Shown here one piece after another: positions 1 through 5,558 of a stretch of 8,459 bases of DNA (positions are counted from its first letter, which is position 1; the number at the start of each line of letters is the position of its first letter). The DNA comes from Bdellovibrionales bacterium. GTDB taxonomy: Bacteria > Bdellovibrionota > UBA1018 > CAIMNF01. The notes under the pieces were generated by a model that had not been told where the DNA came from, made no database searches, and saw only the letters and a program-made list of their open reading frames with translations. The translations under genes and the position numbers were made by a program. The stretch lies in contig CANGWP010000097.1 of NCBI GenBank assembly GCA_947457605.1, positions 1-8,459 on the forward strand. Reading direction: 5' to 3'.

Positions 1-29
1 AAAGACGAGAAAAAGAAAGTGGCCTGATT

Positions 30-359
30 TCAGTTTCCCGTCACGATTGTGCAGGTTTTTCCGTAAATTCCTAGCGTGCTTTCGTAGTGTTGGTCCACAG
101 AACTCACACTGGTGATCGCGCCATCTTTCATGGCAGCAGATACAGTGGCATCGCCTTGGGTGATCAGTCCGAAAAAGTTTTCAGTGCAGGCAACTCCCCG
201 TTTCTTTCCGGCCGGGTTCGAGGTCACCATCACGCCTTCGTAATGATTGGTCCGGATGAAACCCATCCCGGTGTGTGAAGAGGGGGTCGCGCAAGCGGTC
301 ATGAGAACTGAGGGGATCATTAATGAGGGAATTTTTTTGAAAATGAAAATTTCGCGCAT
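30..359 (-). CDS. TRL-like family lipoprotein (small secreted/outer-membrane lipoprotein)
   Basis: This is a 109-residue protein with an N-terminal export signal: charged residues in the first 9 positions, a hydrophobic stretch, and a lipobox-like MTAC with the candidate lipidated cysteine at residue 23. The mature part has features I recognise from the TRL-like family: a cysteine in GVAC (58), then FFGLITQGDATVSAA (62-76), GAITSV (80-85), a VDQ (88-90), and a terminal LGIYGKTCTIVTG. Its molecular function is not established. The paired cysteines at about 58 and 103 could form a disulfide in the periplasm. The ATG at 359 is preceded by AAGGGG with almost no spacing, a poor ribosome-binding site, but no better start lies in frame. 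The gene points away from the epimerase operon and ends 29 bases before the window edge. Family assignment is by motif recall; lipidation is inferred. Confidence 0.8.
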   Translation of the reverse strand: MREIFIFKKIPSLMIPSVLMTACATPSSHTGMGFIRTNHYEGVMVTSNPAGKKRGVACTENFFGLITQGDATVSAAMKDGAITSVSSVDQHYESTLGIYGKTCTIVTGN

Positions 360-364
360 CCCCT

Positions 365-380
365 TTATTTGAACAAATAA
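365..380. promoter_or_regulatory. AT-rich palindrome next to the TRL lipoprotein start
   Basis: TTATTTG-AA-CAAATAA is a perfect 7-bp inverted repeat with a 2-bp centre. It lies 5 bp upstream of the minus-strand start codon at 359. It could be an operator for a dimeric repressor or a weak hairpin near the ribosome-binding region. It is not a terminator, since neither side carries a GC stem followed by a T tract. The function is unproven and no regulator can be named. Confidence 0.4.
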
Positions 381-403
381 TTCAGAATGGGGCCACCGGA
401 TTG

Positions 404-601
404 TTAGGAGCAGGATCCGTCTGTCACGACCCGATCCCGATCATGCAGGCGAAGTTCGTCGAGGTTCCACTCCGGATAATCAGAGAGGGAAGCTGTTGTC
501 GTCCGTATCCGGACGCGCAATCCAATGACTTCCATGGACTGTTTTTCGCGGGAAGTTTCCATTTTTGGTTTCAGGATCAGAACTCTTTCTGTTGCTGCCA
601 T
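404..601 (-). CDS. possible small hypothetical protein (65 aa)
   Basis: I do not recognise this 65-residue protein. It is hydrophilic and highly charged, with no signal peptide or membrane segment. The C-terminal part contains WNLDELRLHDRDRVV (46-60) and a lone cysteine near the end. Support for a real gene is mainly its upstream region: a -35 TTGACT, a 17-bp spacer and a -10 TAGGAT end 9 bp before the ATG at 601, which fits a leaderless start. There is no Shine-Dalgarno sequence at the usual distance. It ends 44 bp before the TRL lipoprotein start on the same strand, so the two could be co-transcribed. It could equally be an untranslated leader of the lipoprotein gene or a small RNA. The overlapping plus-strand frame in the same place is less credible. 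Confidence 0.35.
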   Translation of the reverse strand: MAATERVLILKPKMETSREKQSMEVIGLRVRIRTTTASLSDYPEWNLDELRLHDRDRVVTDGSCS

Positions 602-610
602 CGCGCGCGA

Positions 611-639
611 ATCCTATCCAAAATTTCCGACAAAGTCAA
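611..639 (-). promoter_or_regulatory. predicted sigma-70-type promoter, leftward
   Basis: Reading the minus strand, TTGACT (639-634) is followed by exactly 17 bp and then TAGGAT (616-611). The -35 matches the TTGACA consensus at 5 of 6 positions and the -10 matches TATAAT at 4 of 6. The expected transcription start is 2-4 bp before the ATG at 601, so the transcript would have almost no leader. It probably drives the 65-residue frame and perhaps the TRL lipoprotein gene. Confidence 0.5.
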
Positions 640-697
640 TCTGCTAATCAATGATCTTTTTTGATGGGATCGCGGTCAAAATCAGCCGGAATTTTTC

Positions 698-720
698 CCA
701 AGACTGGAACTCCATCTTGG
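698..720. other. bulged stem-loop in the intergenic region
   Basis: CCAAGA-C-TGG-AACT-CCA-TCTTGG folds into a 9-bp stem with one bulged C at 704 and a 4-base loop. No T tract follows on either strand, so it does not look like an intrinsic terminator. It may be part of a structured RNA or may be chance; no promoter for it could be placed with confidence. Confidence 0.3.
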
Positions 721-796
721 CGAAAGGGGGCATCTGGGGTGTCGGCTTCCGCAAAAAAACTTCATGATTTCAAAACCATAATGCTCTTCTTTTTTA

Positions 797-848
797 GACC
801 GGGTGTCCCAAAAGGTCTCAAAAAAAATCCTAAAGTTCCTACCCGGTC
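797..848. repeat. 8-bp inverted repeat GACCGGGT / ACCCGGTC
   Basis: GACCGGGT at 797-804 is matched exactly by its reverse complement ACCCGGTC at 841-848, leaving 36 bases between them. The inner region contains an A8 tract at 820-827. It might be a two-site operator or a weak long-loop stem. The loop is too long and the flanks too A-rich for a standard terminator. Confidence 0.3.
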
Positions 849-981
849 CGCCGATATGTACATTGTCTACGCTGGAGGTGCTTTGGTGGGTACTGAAGGC
901 ATAGGCACTTGACTGGGGGCCGTTTCATCTAAATTCGGAGAGACCACAGACTGAGGAGGTCAATCCGGGTACAGCGAGGTG

Positions 982-1010
982 ATGACGGCTCCTTTTTTTT
1001 TCGCTAGGCT
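982..1010 (+). promoter_or_regulatory. predicted promoter of the epimerase operon, with T9 tract in its spacer
   Basis: ATGACG (982-987) matches 4 of 6 bases of the -35 consensus, including TGAC. After 17 bp, TAGGCT (1005-1010) keeps the three most conserved -10 bases (first, second and last). Transcription would start at about 1017-1018, on or next to the ATG at 1018. The spacer contains nine consecutive Ts (993-1001), so length change there would alter promoter geometry. The match is weaker than for the two other promoters noted in this window. Confidence 0.35.
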
Positions 1011-1017
1011 CTCTCGC

Positions 1018-1446
1018 ATGGCCATTCAAGTCACTCTCAATCACATCGGCATTGCCACCGAGTCGGGCAGCTCTCCTTTGGAAAAGCTCTTTCGGATTTT
1101 GGGAATTGGTCGGGGAATCAGCGAAATGGTTCCGGACCAAGGTGTGAAGGTGCATTTTTTCAACCTTCAGGGCGAGCCTCCGCATTTGGAATTGCTCGAA
1201 GTCTTTGATCCCGCAGGGTCCGTTGCTCGCTTTATTGAAAAAAGAGGCCCTGGCATTCATCACCTGTCTTTCCAGGTCGAATCAGGAAAGTTGGATTCCC
1301 TTTGCGAGACCCTGAAGCAAGAGGGCTTTCGATTCACCTTTGAGGCCCCCAAAAAAGGTGCGCAGAACATGCGGATCAATTTCATTCATCCAGCCACTGC
1401 GGGTGGGGTGTTGATTGAGCTTATGGAGTCGACCAATGCCGATTAG
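1018..1446 (+). CDS. mce: methylmalonyl-CoA epimerase (VOC family)
   Basis: This 142-residue VOC-fold protein is the usual length for methylmalonyl-CoA epimerase, which interconverts (2R)- and (2S)-methylmalonyl-CoA between propionyl-CoA carboxylase and the B12-dependent mutase. The family signature is visible: NHIGIA at 8-13 with the first metal-binding histidine at 9, the central HLELLE (56-61), GIHHLSFQV (79-87), and a C-terminal FIHPATAGGVLIELME (122-137) with the catalytic/metal glutamate at about 134. The ATG at 1018 fits where homologues start. A GTG at 979 or ATG at 982 would add about 13 residues encoded partly by a T9 tract and has no better ribosome-binding site. No Shine-Dalgarno precedes 1018, while a weak promoter ends just upstream. 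The end overlaps the rhomboid gene by 11 bp. A related VOC enzyme cannot be excluded, because no mutase or carboxylase gene is in view. Confidence 0.85.
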   Translation: MAIQVTLNHIGIATESGSSPLEKLFRILGIGRGISEMVPDQGVKVHFFNLQGEPPHLELLEVFDPAGSVARFIEKRGPGIHHLSFQVESGKLDSLCETLKQEGFRFTFEAPKKGAQNMRINFIHPATAGGVLIELMESTNAD

Positions 1447-2152
1447 AATCAGTAAAACCCTGAAGCGTCTTTTGATCGCTTACGTGGTGATCTTCATTTT
1501 TCAGCAGTCTTTGACCCAGTTTCTAGGGTTTCCTTTCAATGCATGGTTCGGCTTGATTCCAAATGCGATTCTTGGCGGGAAGATCTGGCAGATTTTCACC
1601 TACAGCTTTCTTCATGCGGATGTCATGCACCTAATCCTGAATCTCCTGGTGCTGGCATTTGTGGGTTCGGATGTGGAAGCGGTGTGGGGGCGTCGCAAGA
1701 TGCTCCTTTATTATTTTTACTGCGCCACCATGGCGGGGCTCTTTTACCTGTTCGTGCAATTCCTGATTTCAAATCCTCTTTATCTTTCCATCCCGATGGT
1801 AGGAGCCTCGGGCGGGATTTATGGGCTTCTGCTTGCATACGGAATCCTGTTTCCGGATCGGCAGATGTTTTTCATGATGCTGTTTCCGATGAAGGCAAGC
1901 CAGTTCATCTGGATTCTTGCGGGCATTGAGTTTCTTCAGGCGGCATTCTCTTCAAATCAGGGGGGCTTGGGCGCGATTGCGCATCTCTCCGGGATGGGGG
2001 CCGGGTTCCTCTTTTTGTGGCTTCAGGCCAAGGGGTTTCAGTTAACCCGGGGGACATCGCCAAAAAAGAAGAAGTCCGCATCCCACCTGCGTTTGGTAAA
2101 GGACAATCCTCCGGAGGATGACGATCGGAACGGGCCCAAGACCTGGCATTGA
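1436..2152 (+). CDS. rhomboid family intramembrane serine protease
   Basis: This 238-residue polytopic membrane protein should cleave transmembrane substrates within the inner membrane. The catalytic dyad is intact: Ser125 in GASGG (123-127) and His183 in AHLSGMGAGF (182-191). The HxxxN motif is present in HLILNLL (His65, Asn69). About six hydrophobic segments are visible, near 11-30, 60-78, 90-112, 119-138, 145-166 and 176-196, followed by a soluble tail rich in lysine and then in acidic residues (about 203-238). I chose the ATG at 1436 because GGAG (1425-1428) lies 7 bp upstream; a TTG at 1415 would add 7 residues. It overlaps the epimerase gene by 11 bp, so translational coupling is likely. 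The substrate is unknown and nothing nearby identifies one. Confidence 0.9.
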   Translation: MPIRISKTLKRLLIAYVVIFIFQQSLTQFLGFPFNAWFGLIPNAILGGKIWQIFTYSFLHADVMHLILNLLVLAFVGSDVEAVWGRRKMLLYYFYCATMAGLFYLFVQFLISNPLYLSIPMVGASGGIYGLLLAYGILFPDRQMFFMMLFPMKASQFIWILAGIEFLQAAFSSNQGGLGAIAHLSGMGAGFLFLWLQAKGFQLTRGTSPKKKKSASHLRLVKDNPPEDDDRNGPKTWH

Positions 2153-2175
2153 TTCGGGGAGTGGAGCGGAATTCA

Positions 2176-2988
2176 ATGGATCCAACTGAATACAATCGAA
2201 AAGCGTGGAACCATCAGGTTGCGATCCGGAACCGCTGGACCATTCCAGTGACGGCTCAGCAGATCGATGAGGCAAAAAAAGGAAGATGGAGTGTTCTCCT
2301 TACTCCTGCAAAGCGTGTTCCCATGAACTGGTTTCCAGCGCGTGAAGGTCGAATGGATGGCGTGAAAATCCTGAATCTTGCCTCCGGGGGCGGCCAACAA
2401 ACTCCGATTTTTGCAGCAGCGGGGGCCGATGTAACGGTTTTCGATTTATCCGAGCGTCAGCTCGAGCAGGATCGGGTCACCGCTTCGAGCGCAGGACTCA
2501 CGATCCAAGCAGAGCGTGGCGACATGAGGGATCTCTCCCGTTTTCCGGATGCAAGCTTCGACTTCATCTTTCATCCCTGCTCCAACACTTTTGTTGAAAA
2601 CATCCAACCTGTTTGGGATGAGGCATTTCGAGTGCTTAAGCCCGGAGGCGAAATGATTGCGGGCTTTGTGAATCCGATTCTGTATTCGGTCGATCCTGAT
2701 CTGGATGCCAAGGGGGTGGCTCAGCTTAAGTATGCCATTCCGTACTCTGATCTGACTTCTCTGACCGAGGAAGAACGGCGGCGGTACACCGATAAGGATG
2801 AGCCTCTTTGTTTTGGTCATACCCTTGAGCAGCAAATCGGCGGGCAGCTGCGGGCGGGATTTCATTTGATCGACATGTATGAGGATTTTTGGGGAGAAGA
2901 TGCCGAGGCCGCGGGAGCCTTGAATCGACTGATACCCTGCTTTATGGCCACTCGCGCGATTAAACCGAAATCCTTCAATTCCTGCTGA
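2176..2988 (+). CDS. class I SAM-dependent methyltransferase, substrate unknown
   Basis: This 270-residue protein has a Rossmann-type methyltransferase core of the Methyltransf_11/UbiE-like kind. Motif I is ILNLASGGGQQ (65-75), the acidic residue ending strand 2 is in VFDLS (88-92), motif II-like GDMRDL is at 115-120, FDFIF at 128-132, and RVLKPGG (152-158) is the usual post-motif. Motif I has ASGGG rather than the commoner DxGxGxG. The N-terminal 60 residues, with YNRKAW near the start, resemble those of small-molecule methyltransferases, but I cannot name the acceptor. The ATG at 2176 has GGAG (2163-2166) 9 bp upstream; a TTG at 2149 overlapping the rhomboid stop is less likely. It is 23 bp after the rhomboid gene and ends the first operon. 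Confidence 0.85.
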   Translation: MDPTEYNRKAWNHQVAIRNRWTIPVTAQQIDEAKKGRWSVLLTPAKRVPMNWFPAREGRMDGVKILNLASGGGQQTPIFAAAGADVTVFDLSERQLEQDRVTASSAGLTIQAERGDMRDLSRFPDASFDFIFHPCSNTFVENIQPVWDEAFRVLKPGGEMIAGFVNPILYSVDPDLDAKGVAQLKYAIPYSDLTSLTEEERRRYTDKDEPLCFGHTLEQQIGGQLRAGFHLIDMYEDFWGEDAEAAGALNRLIPCFMATRAIKPKSFNSC

Positions 2989-3000
2989 AGCGCTGGGATT

Positions 3001-3040
3001 GGTTTCACTGGGTCGGGGCGGGGCGCGCTTGCAGTAAACC
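3001..3040 (+). terminator. imperfect stem-loop after the methyltransferase, possible terminator
   Basis: GGTTT-C-ACTG (3001-3010) pairs with CAGT-AAACC (3032-3040), giving a 9-bp stem with one bulged C. The loop is 21 bases and very G-rich, and a T-rich stretch TATTTCTTT follows (about 3044-3052). It sits 12 bp after the methyltransferase stop and just before the next promoter, where a terminator is expected. The AT-rich stem and long loop make it a poor textbook terminator. Confidence 0.35.
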
Positions 3041-3050
3041 GGCTATTTCT

Positions 3051-3079
3051 TTGACTTTGAAGAGCTTTTCACGTAAATC
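3051..3079 (+). promoter_or_regulatory. predicted promoter of the trxB-lolCD-bamA operon
   Basis: TTGACT (3051-3056) matches 5 of 6 bases of the -35 consensus. After 17 bp comes TAAATC (3074-3079), a weak -10 that keeps the leading TA and the fourth-position A. The expected transcription start is near 3086, about 3 bases before the ATG at 3089. No other promoter-like site is evident between the two operons. Confidence 0.45.
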
Positions 3080-3088
3080 CTTGTGTCT

Positions 3089-3268
3089 ATGTCATTACTT
3101 CACGAAGCCATTCACGAGAAAAAATTTGATGTCCGCATGCTCGAGAGAAATCTCGTTCGCAATGTGGTGACCGATAAAGAGGCAAAGACTTTTGTTGAGT
3201 CTCTTCCCGATGATGCTGAAAACGCTGCCTACATCAGCCTCGATGAGCTGAACGAACAGGGTCAGTAA
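3089..3268 (+). CDS. small conserved-looking hypothetical protein (59 aa)
   Basis: I cannot assign a function to this 59-residue protein. It is cytoplasmic by appearance, with no signal or membrane segment. The N-terminal half is basic and probably helical (HEKKFDVRMLERNLVRNV, 9-26). The C-terminal half is acidic, with SLPDDAENAAYISLDEL at 38-54, a layout suggesting a small folded protein rather than a random frame. The ATG at 3089 is preferred over a GTG at 3083, which lies too close to the predicted -10. No Shine-Dalgarno is present, so a leaderless start is likely. It lies 30 bp before trxB and appears to be the first gene of that operon. A regulatory or adaptor role is conceivable but nothing in the sequence shows it. 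Confidence 0.75.
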   Translation: MSLLHEAIHEKKFDVRMLERNLVRNVVTDKEAKTFVESLPDDAENAAYISLDELNEQGQ

Positions 3269-3298
3269 GTCCTACCATTCAATCTGAGGGGAATCACC

Positions 3299-4285
3299 AT
3301 GGGCCAAGCTGCTGCATCGTCCTCGTCCACCACCTCCGCTCCCGCGGATGGAATTGAGAATCTGGTAATCCTTGGGACCGGTCCTGCCGGTCTCACTGCC
3401 GCTGTCTATGCCGCAAGAGCGAATCTTGCGCCACTTTGTGTGGAAGGTGCTCAGCCGGGCGGGCAACTTACAATCACGAGCGAAGTTGAAAATTACCCTG
3501 GGTTTCCTCACGGAGTTCAGGGGCCTGAACTCATGCAATCGTTTCGAGCTCAAGCGGAGCGATTCGGAACCCGCTTCAAAGTGGGAGATGTCCAAAGTGT
3601 AAACCTTCAGAAACGCCCCTTCACCCTATCGCTTGCCGATGGATCCGAAGTGAAGACTCGCGCGCTTGTGATTGCAACCGGAGCCTCGGCAAAACTTCTG
3701 GGGCTCAAAAATGAAATACGCCTCATGGGTCGGGGTGTTTCGGCCTGTGCCACGTGTGACGGATTCTTTTTCCGAAATCAAGACATCGCGGTTGTGGGCG
3801 GGGGGGATACCGCAATGGAAGAAGCGAATTTCCTCACTCGGTTTGCAAAATCCGTGACCCTCATCCACAGACGCGATGTTTTCCGTGCCTCGAAGGTGAT
3901 GCAGGACCGCGTGCTCAAAAATCCGAAGATCAAAGTGATCTACGATACTGCGGTTGAAGATGTTCTGGGGCAGGACGAAGTGGTCGGGCTCAAGCTCAAG
4001 AATCTGAAGACCGGCGCGATCAGCGAACTTCCTGTGACCGGGTTCTTCGTTGCCATCGGTCACCAGCCAAATACCAAGTTGTTCAAAGGCCAGCTGAAAA
4101 CCACGGATGCCGAGTACCTCATCATCCAGCCGGGTTCGACTCGCACCGAAATTCCCGGAGTCTTCGCTGCGGGAGACGTTGCGGATCACGTATATCGTCA
4201 GGCGATCACCGCTGCGGGTACCGGTTGCATGGCCGCAATCGATGCCGAACGCTGGCTTGAAAGCGAGCACGCGGGCTCGCACTGA
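3299..4285 (+). CDS. trxB: thioredoxin reductase (NADPH)
   Basis: This 328-residue flavoprotein uses NADPH to reduce thioredoxin in the cytoplasm. The FAD-binding motif GTGPAGLTAAVYAA is at 26-39, the redox-active pair is Cys150 and Cys153 in SACATCDG, the NADPH-binding GGGDTAMEEA is at 167-176 followed by HRRDVFRAS (190-198), and the second FAD motif is FAAGDVAD (289-296) with the closing GTGC at 307-310. All catalytic features of the low-molecular-weight family are intact. An extra N-terminal stretch rich in Ala, Ser and Thr (residues 2-16) precedes the fold. The start is firm, because GAGGGGA (3286-3292) lies 6 bp before the ATG and no later ATG precedes the FAD motif. It is 30 bp after the small gene and 22 bp before lolC, so co-transcription is likely. 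No thioredoxin gene is in the window. Confidence 0.96.
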   Translation: MGQAAASSSSTTSAPADGIENLVILGTGPAGLTAAVYAARANLAPLCVEGAQPGGQLTITSEVENYPGFPHGVQGPELMQSFRAQAERFGTRFKVGDVQSVNLQKRPFTLSLADGSEVKTRALVIATGASAKLLGLKNEIRLMGRGVSACATCDGFFFRNQDIAVVGGGDTAMEEANFLTRFAKSVTLIHRRDVFRASKVMQDRVLKNPKIKVIYDTAVEDVLGQDEVVGLKLKNLKTGAISELPVTGFFVAIGHQPNTKLFKGQLKTTDAEYLIIQPGSTRTEIPGVFAAGDVADHVYRQAITAAGTGCMAAIDAERWLESEHAGSH

Positions 4286-4307
4286 GCGGCCGCAAAACGG
4301 AGGGGCT

Positions 4308-5558
4308 GTGCTGATTTCTCGTTTGAAATTGTCCCTCGAGATCGCAATCCGGTTCCTTCTCTCGAAGACCCGGGGGAACTTTCTTTCCTTCATCACCATC
4401 ATCTCGATTGTTGGAGTGAGCGTCGGCGTTCTCGCGCTTCTGGTGGTCACAAGTGTGGTGAACGGATTTGAGAATGAACTCACCAACGTAATTGCCGGCA
4501 CGCAAGGGGATGTGCTCTTTTACACGAGGGCGAGTCCCATTCGCGATCGGGATGCTCTTGAAAAGAAGATCCGGGAGTTCGCCCCGGGAATCGAATCCAT
4601 GACCGGCTCCTTTGTCAGTGAAGTGATGTTTCACGGTCCGGATGGAGTTTCCGGGGGTGTGCTCGAAGGGGTGGATCTTCGCTCTTGGTCTTCGGTAATT
4701 TCTGTGGGAAATCGCTTGAGTGACGGGGGGGCTCTCCCTGAAAACGAGGGCGAGATTTTGCTCGGTTCCGCACTTGCGGAAAAACTCGGGGTAAAGGTCG
4801 GCGAGGCAATCCGGGTGATCATTCCTTTCTCCAGTATGGAAGAGGACGAGGATCAGGGCTTCGGTGCCCCACGGGTTCAAGACTTCAAGCTCGTGGGCAT
4901 CGTTCATCTTGGGATGTATGACTACGACTCGAAATACGCCTATGCTCCTTTGGGTTCCGTGCAGCGCCTGGTGTACGGCGAGGATCAGGACTTCATCACG
5001 TCTTTCCGGATCAAATTGAAAAACCCGTCCACGGCCCAGGCAGTGGGGGCGGAGTTGTCCCAGCACTTTGGCTTTCCGTACCGGATTCGGGATTGGAGCC
5101 AGTTGAACCGGAATCTGCTCTATGCCATCAAGCTCGAGAAAGCCGTCATCGCGGTGCTTTTGACTGCGATCATGGTGGTCGCCGCCTTCAATGTGATCAG
5201 CGCACTCCTCATGATGGTGTACGAAAAGGAAAAAGAGATTTCGATTCTGCGGGTCCTCGGGGTCCGCCGCCGCGATCATTTCTACCTTTTTGCCCTGATC
5301 GGCTCGGCGCTCGGGCTTGCGGGAACGGTGGTAGGGGTGATCCTCGGAATTTTAGCAACCCTGTTTCTCCGCTACAACCGGTTCATCAAATTGCCGGCTG
5401 AAGTGTATCATTTGGAATATCTGCCGGTGATCATCCGCTGGACCGAGTGGTGTGCAATCGGAGTCATGGCATTTGTAATCTGTTTTCTTGCAACCGTGGG
5501 TCCTGCCGCACGGATCGCAAGACGCAATCCTGTTGAGGGCCTACGATGGACAACGTGA
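4308..5558 (+). CDS. lolC: lipoprotein-releasing ABC transporter permease LolC/LolE family
   Basis: This 416-residue inner-membrane permease works with LolD to extract lipoproteins from the inner membrane and pass them to the periplasmic carrier. It has the family topology: one membrane helix at about 27-52, a large periplasmic domain (about 53-275, including LGMYDYDSKYAYAPL at 201-215), then three helices at about 276-303, 325-354 and 381-402, ending with ARIARRNPVEGLR. The cytoplasmic coupling region YEKEKEISILRVLGVRRRD is at 305-323. I start it at GTG 4308, where GGAGGGG (4299-4305) lies just upstream; the open frame runs back into trxB only by chance. Only one permease gene is present, so the complex may use two copies of it instead of a LolC/LolE pair. 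It overlaps lolD by 13 bp. Confidence 0.93.
   Translation: MLISRLKLSLEIAIRFLLSKTRGNFLSFITIISIVGVSVGVLALLVVTSVVNGFENELTNVIAGTQGDVLFYTRASPIRDRDALEKKIREFAPGIESMTGSFVSEVMFHGPDGVSGGVLEGVDLRSWSSVISVGNRLSDGGALPENEGEILLGSALAEKLGVKVGEAIRVIIPFSSMEEDEDQGFGAPRVQDFKLVGIVHLGMYDYDSKYAYAPLGSVQRLVYGEDQDFITSFRIKLKNPSTAQAVGAELSQHFGFPYRIRDWSQLNRNLLYAIKLEKAVIAVLLTAIMVVAAFNVISALLMMVYEKEKEISILRVLGVRRRDHFYLFALIGSALGLAGTVVGVILGILATLFLRYNRFIKLPAEVYHLEYLPVIIRWTEWCAIGVMAFVICFLATVGPAARIARRNPVEGLRWTT

Larger units (their letters stand above)
640..981. other. divergent intergenic region, no convincing gene
   Basis: This stretch of about 340 bases separates the leftward and rightward transcripts. Short open frames cross it (for example 661-912 on the plus strand, opening with TTG), but they have no usable ribosome-binding site and their low-complexity products resemble nothing I know. 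It holds a bulged hairpin (698-720), an 8-bp inverted repeat (797-804 with 841-848), A tracts at 753-759 and 820-827, and a TTGACT at 909-914 that lacks a well-spaced -10. A small RNA or regulatory region is possible but not shown. Confidence 0.5.

Noticed and set aside
401..664. 87-residue cysteine-rich plus-strand frame
   Set aside because: It begins with TTG, has no ribosome-binding site or promoter, and overlaps the better-supported minus-strand candidate 404-601.
661..912. 83-residue plus-strand frame in the divergent intergenic region
   Set aside because: It opens with TTG, lacks a ribosome-binding site, has an uneven low-complexity product and crosses A tracts and an inverted repeat; treated as non-coding.
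909..935. TTGACT at 909-914 with TAAATT at 930-935 as an epimerase promoter
   Set aside because: The spacer is only 15 bp and the -10 is weak; the 982-1010 candidate has better spacing, though neither is strong.
2988..3030. AAGCGC / GCGCTT inverted repeat after the methyltransferase as a terminator
   Set aside because: Only 6 bp with a 31-base loop and no T tract directly after it; the 3001-3040 stem is the better candidate.
4107..4307. Upstream extension of the lolC frame into trxB
   Set aside because: It overlaps the conserved trxB C-terminus in another frame, while GTG 4308 has a strong ribosome-binding site and gives the normal family N-terminus.
3626..4501. 291-residue open frame on the minus strand opposite trxB and the start of lolC
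   Set aside because: It lies wholly opposite well-supported genes, has no recognisable domains, and its length reflects codon bias of the sense strand.
4206..5279. 357-residue open frame on the minus strand opposite lolC
   Set aside because: The product is low-complexity and rich in His, Arg and Pro, with no family resemblance; the sense strand encodes an intact LolC.
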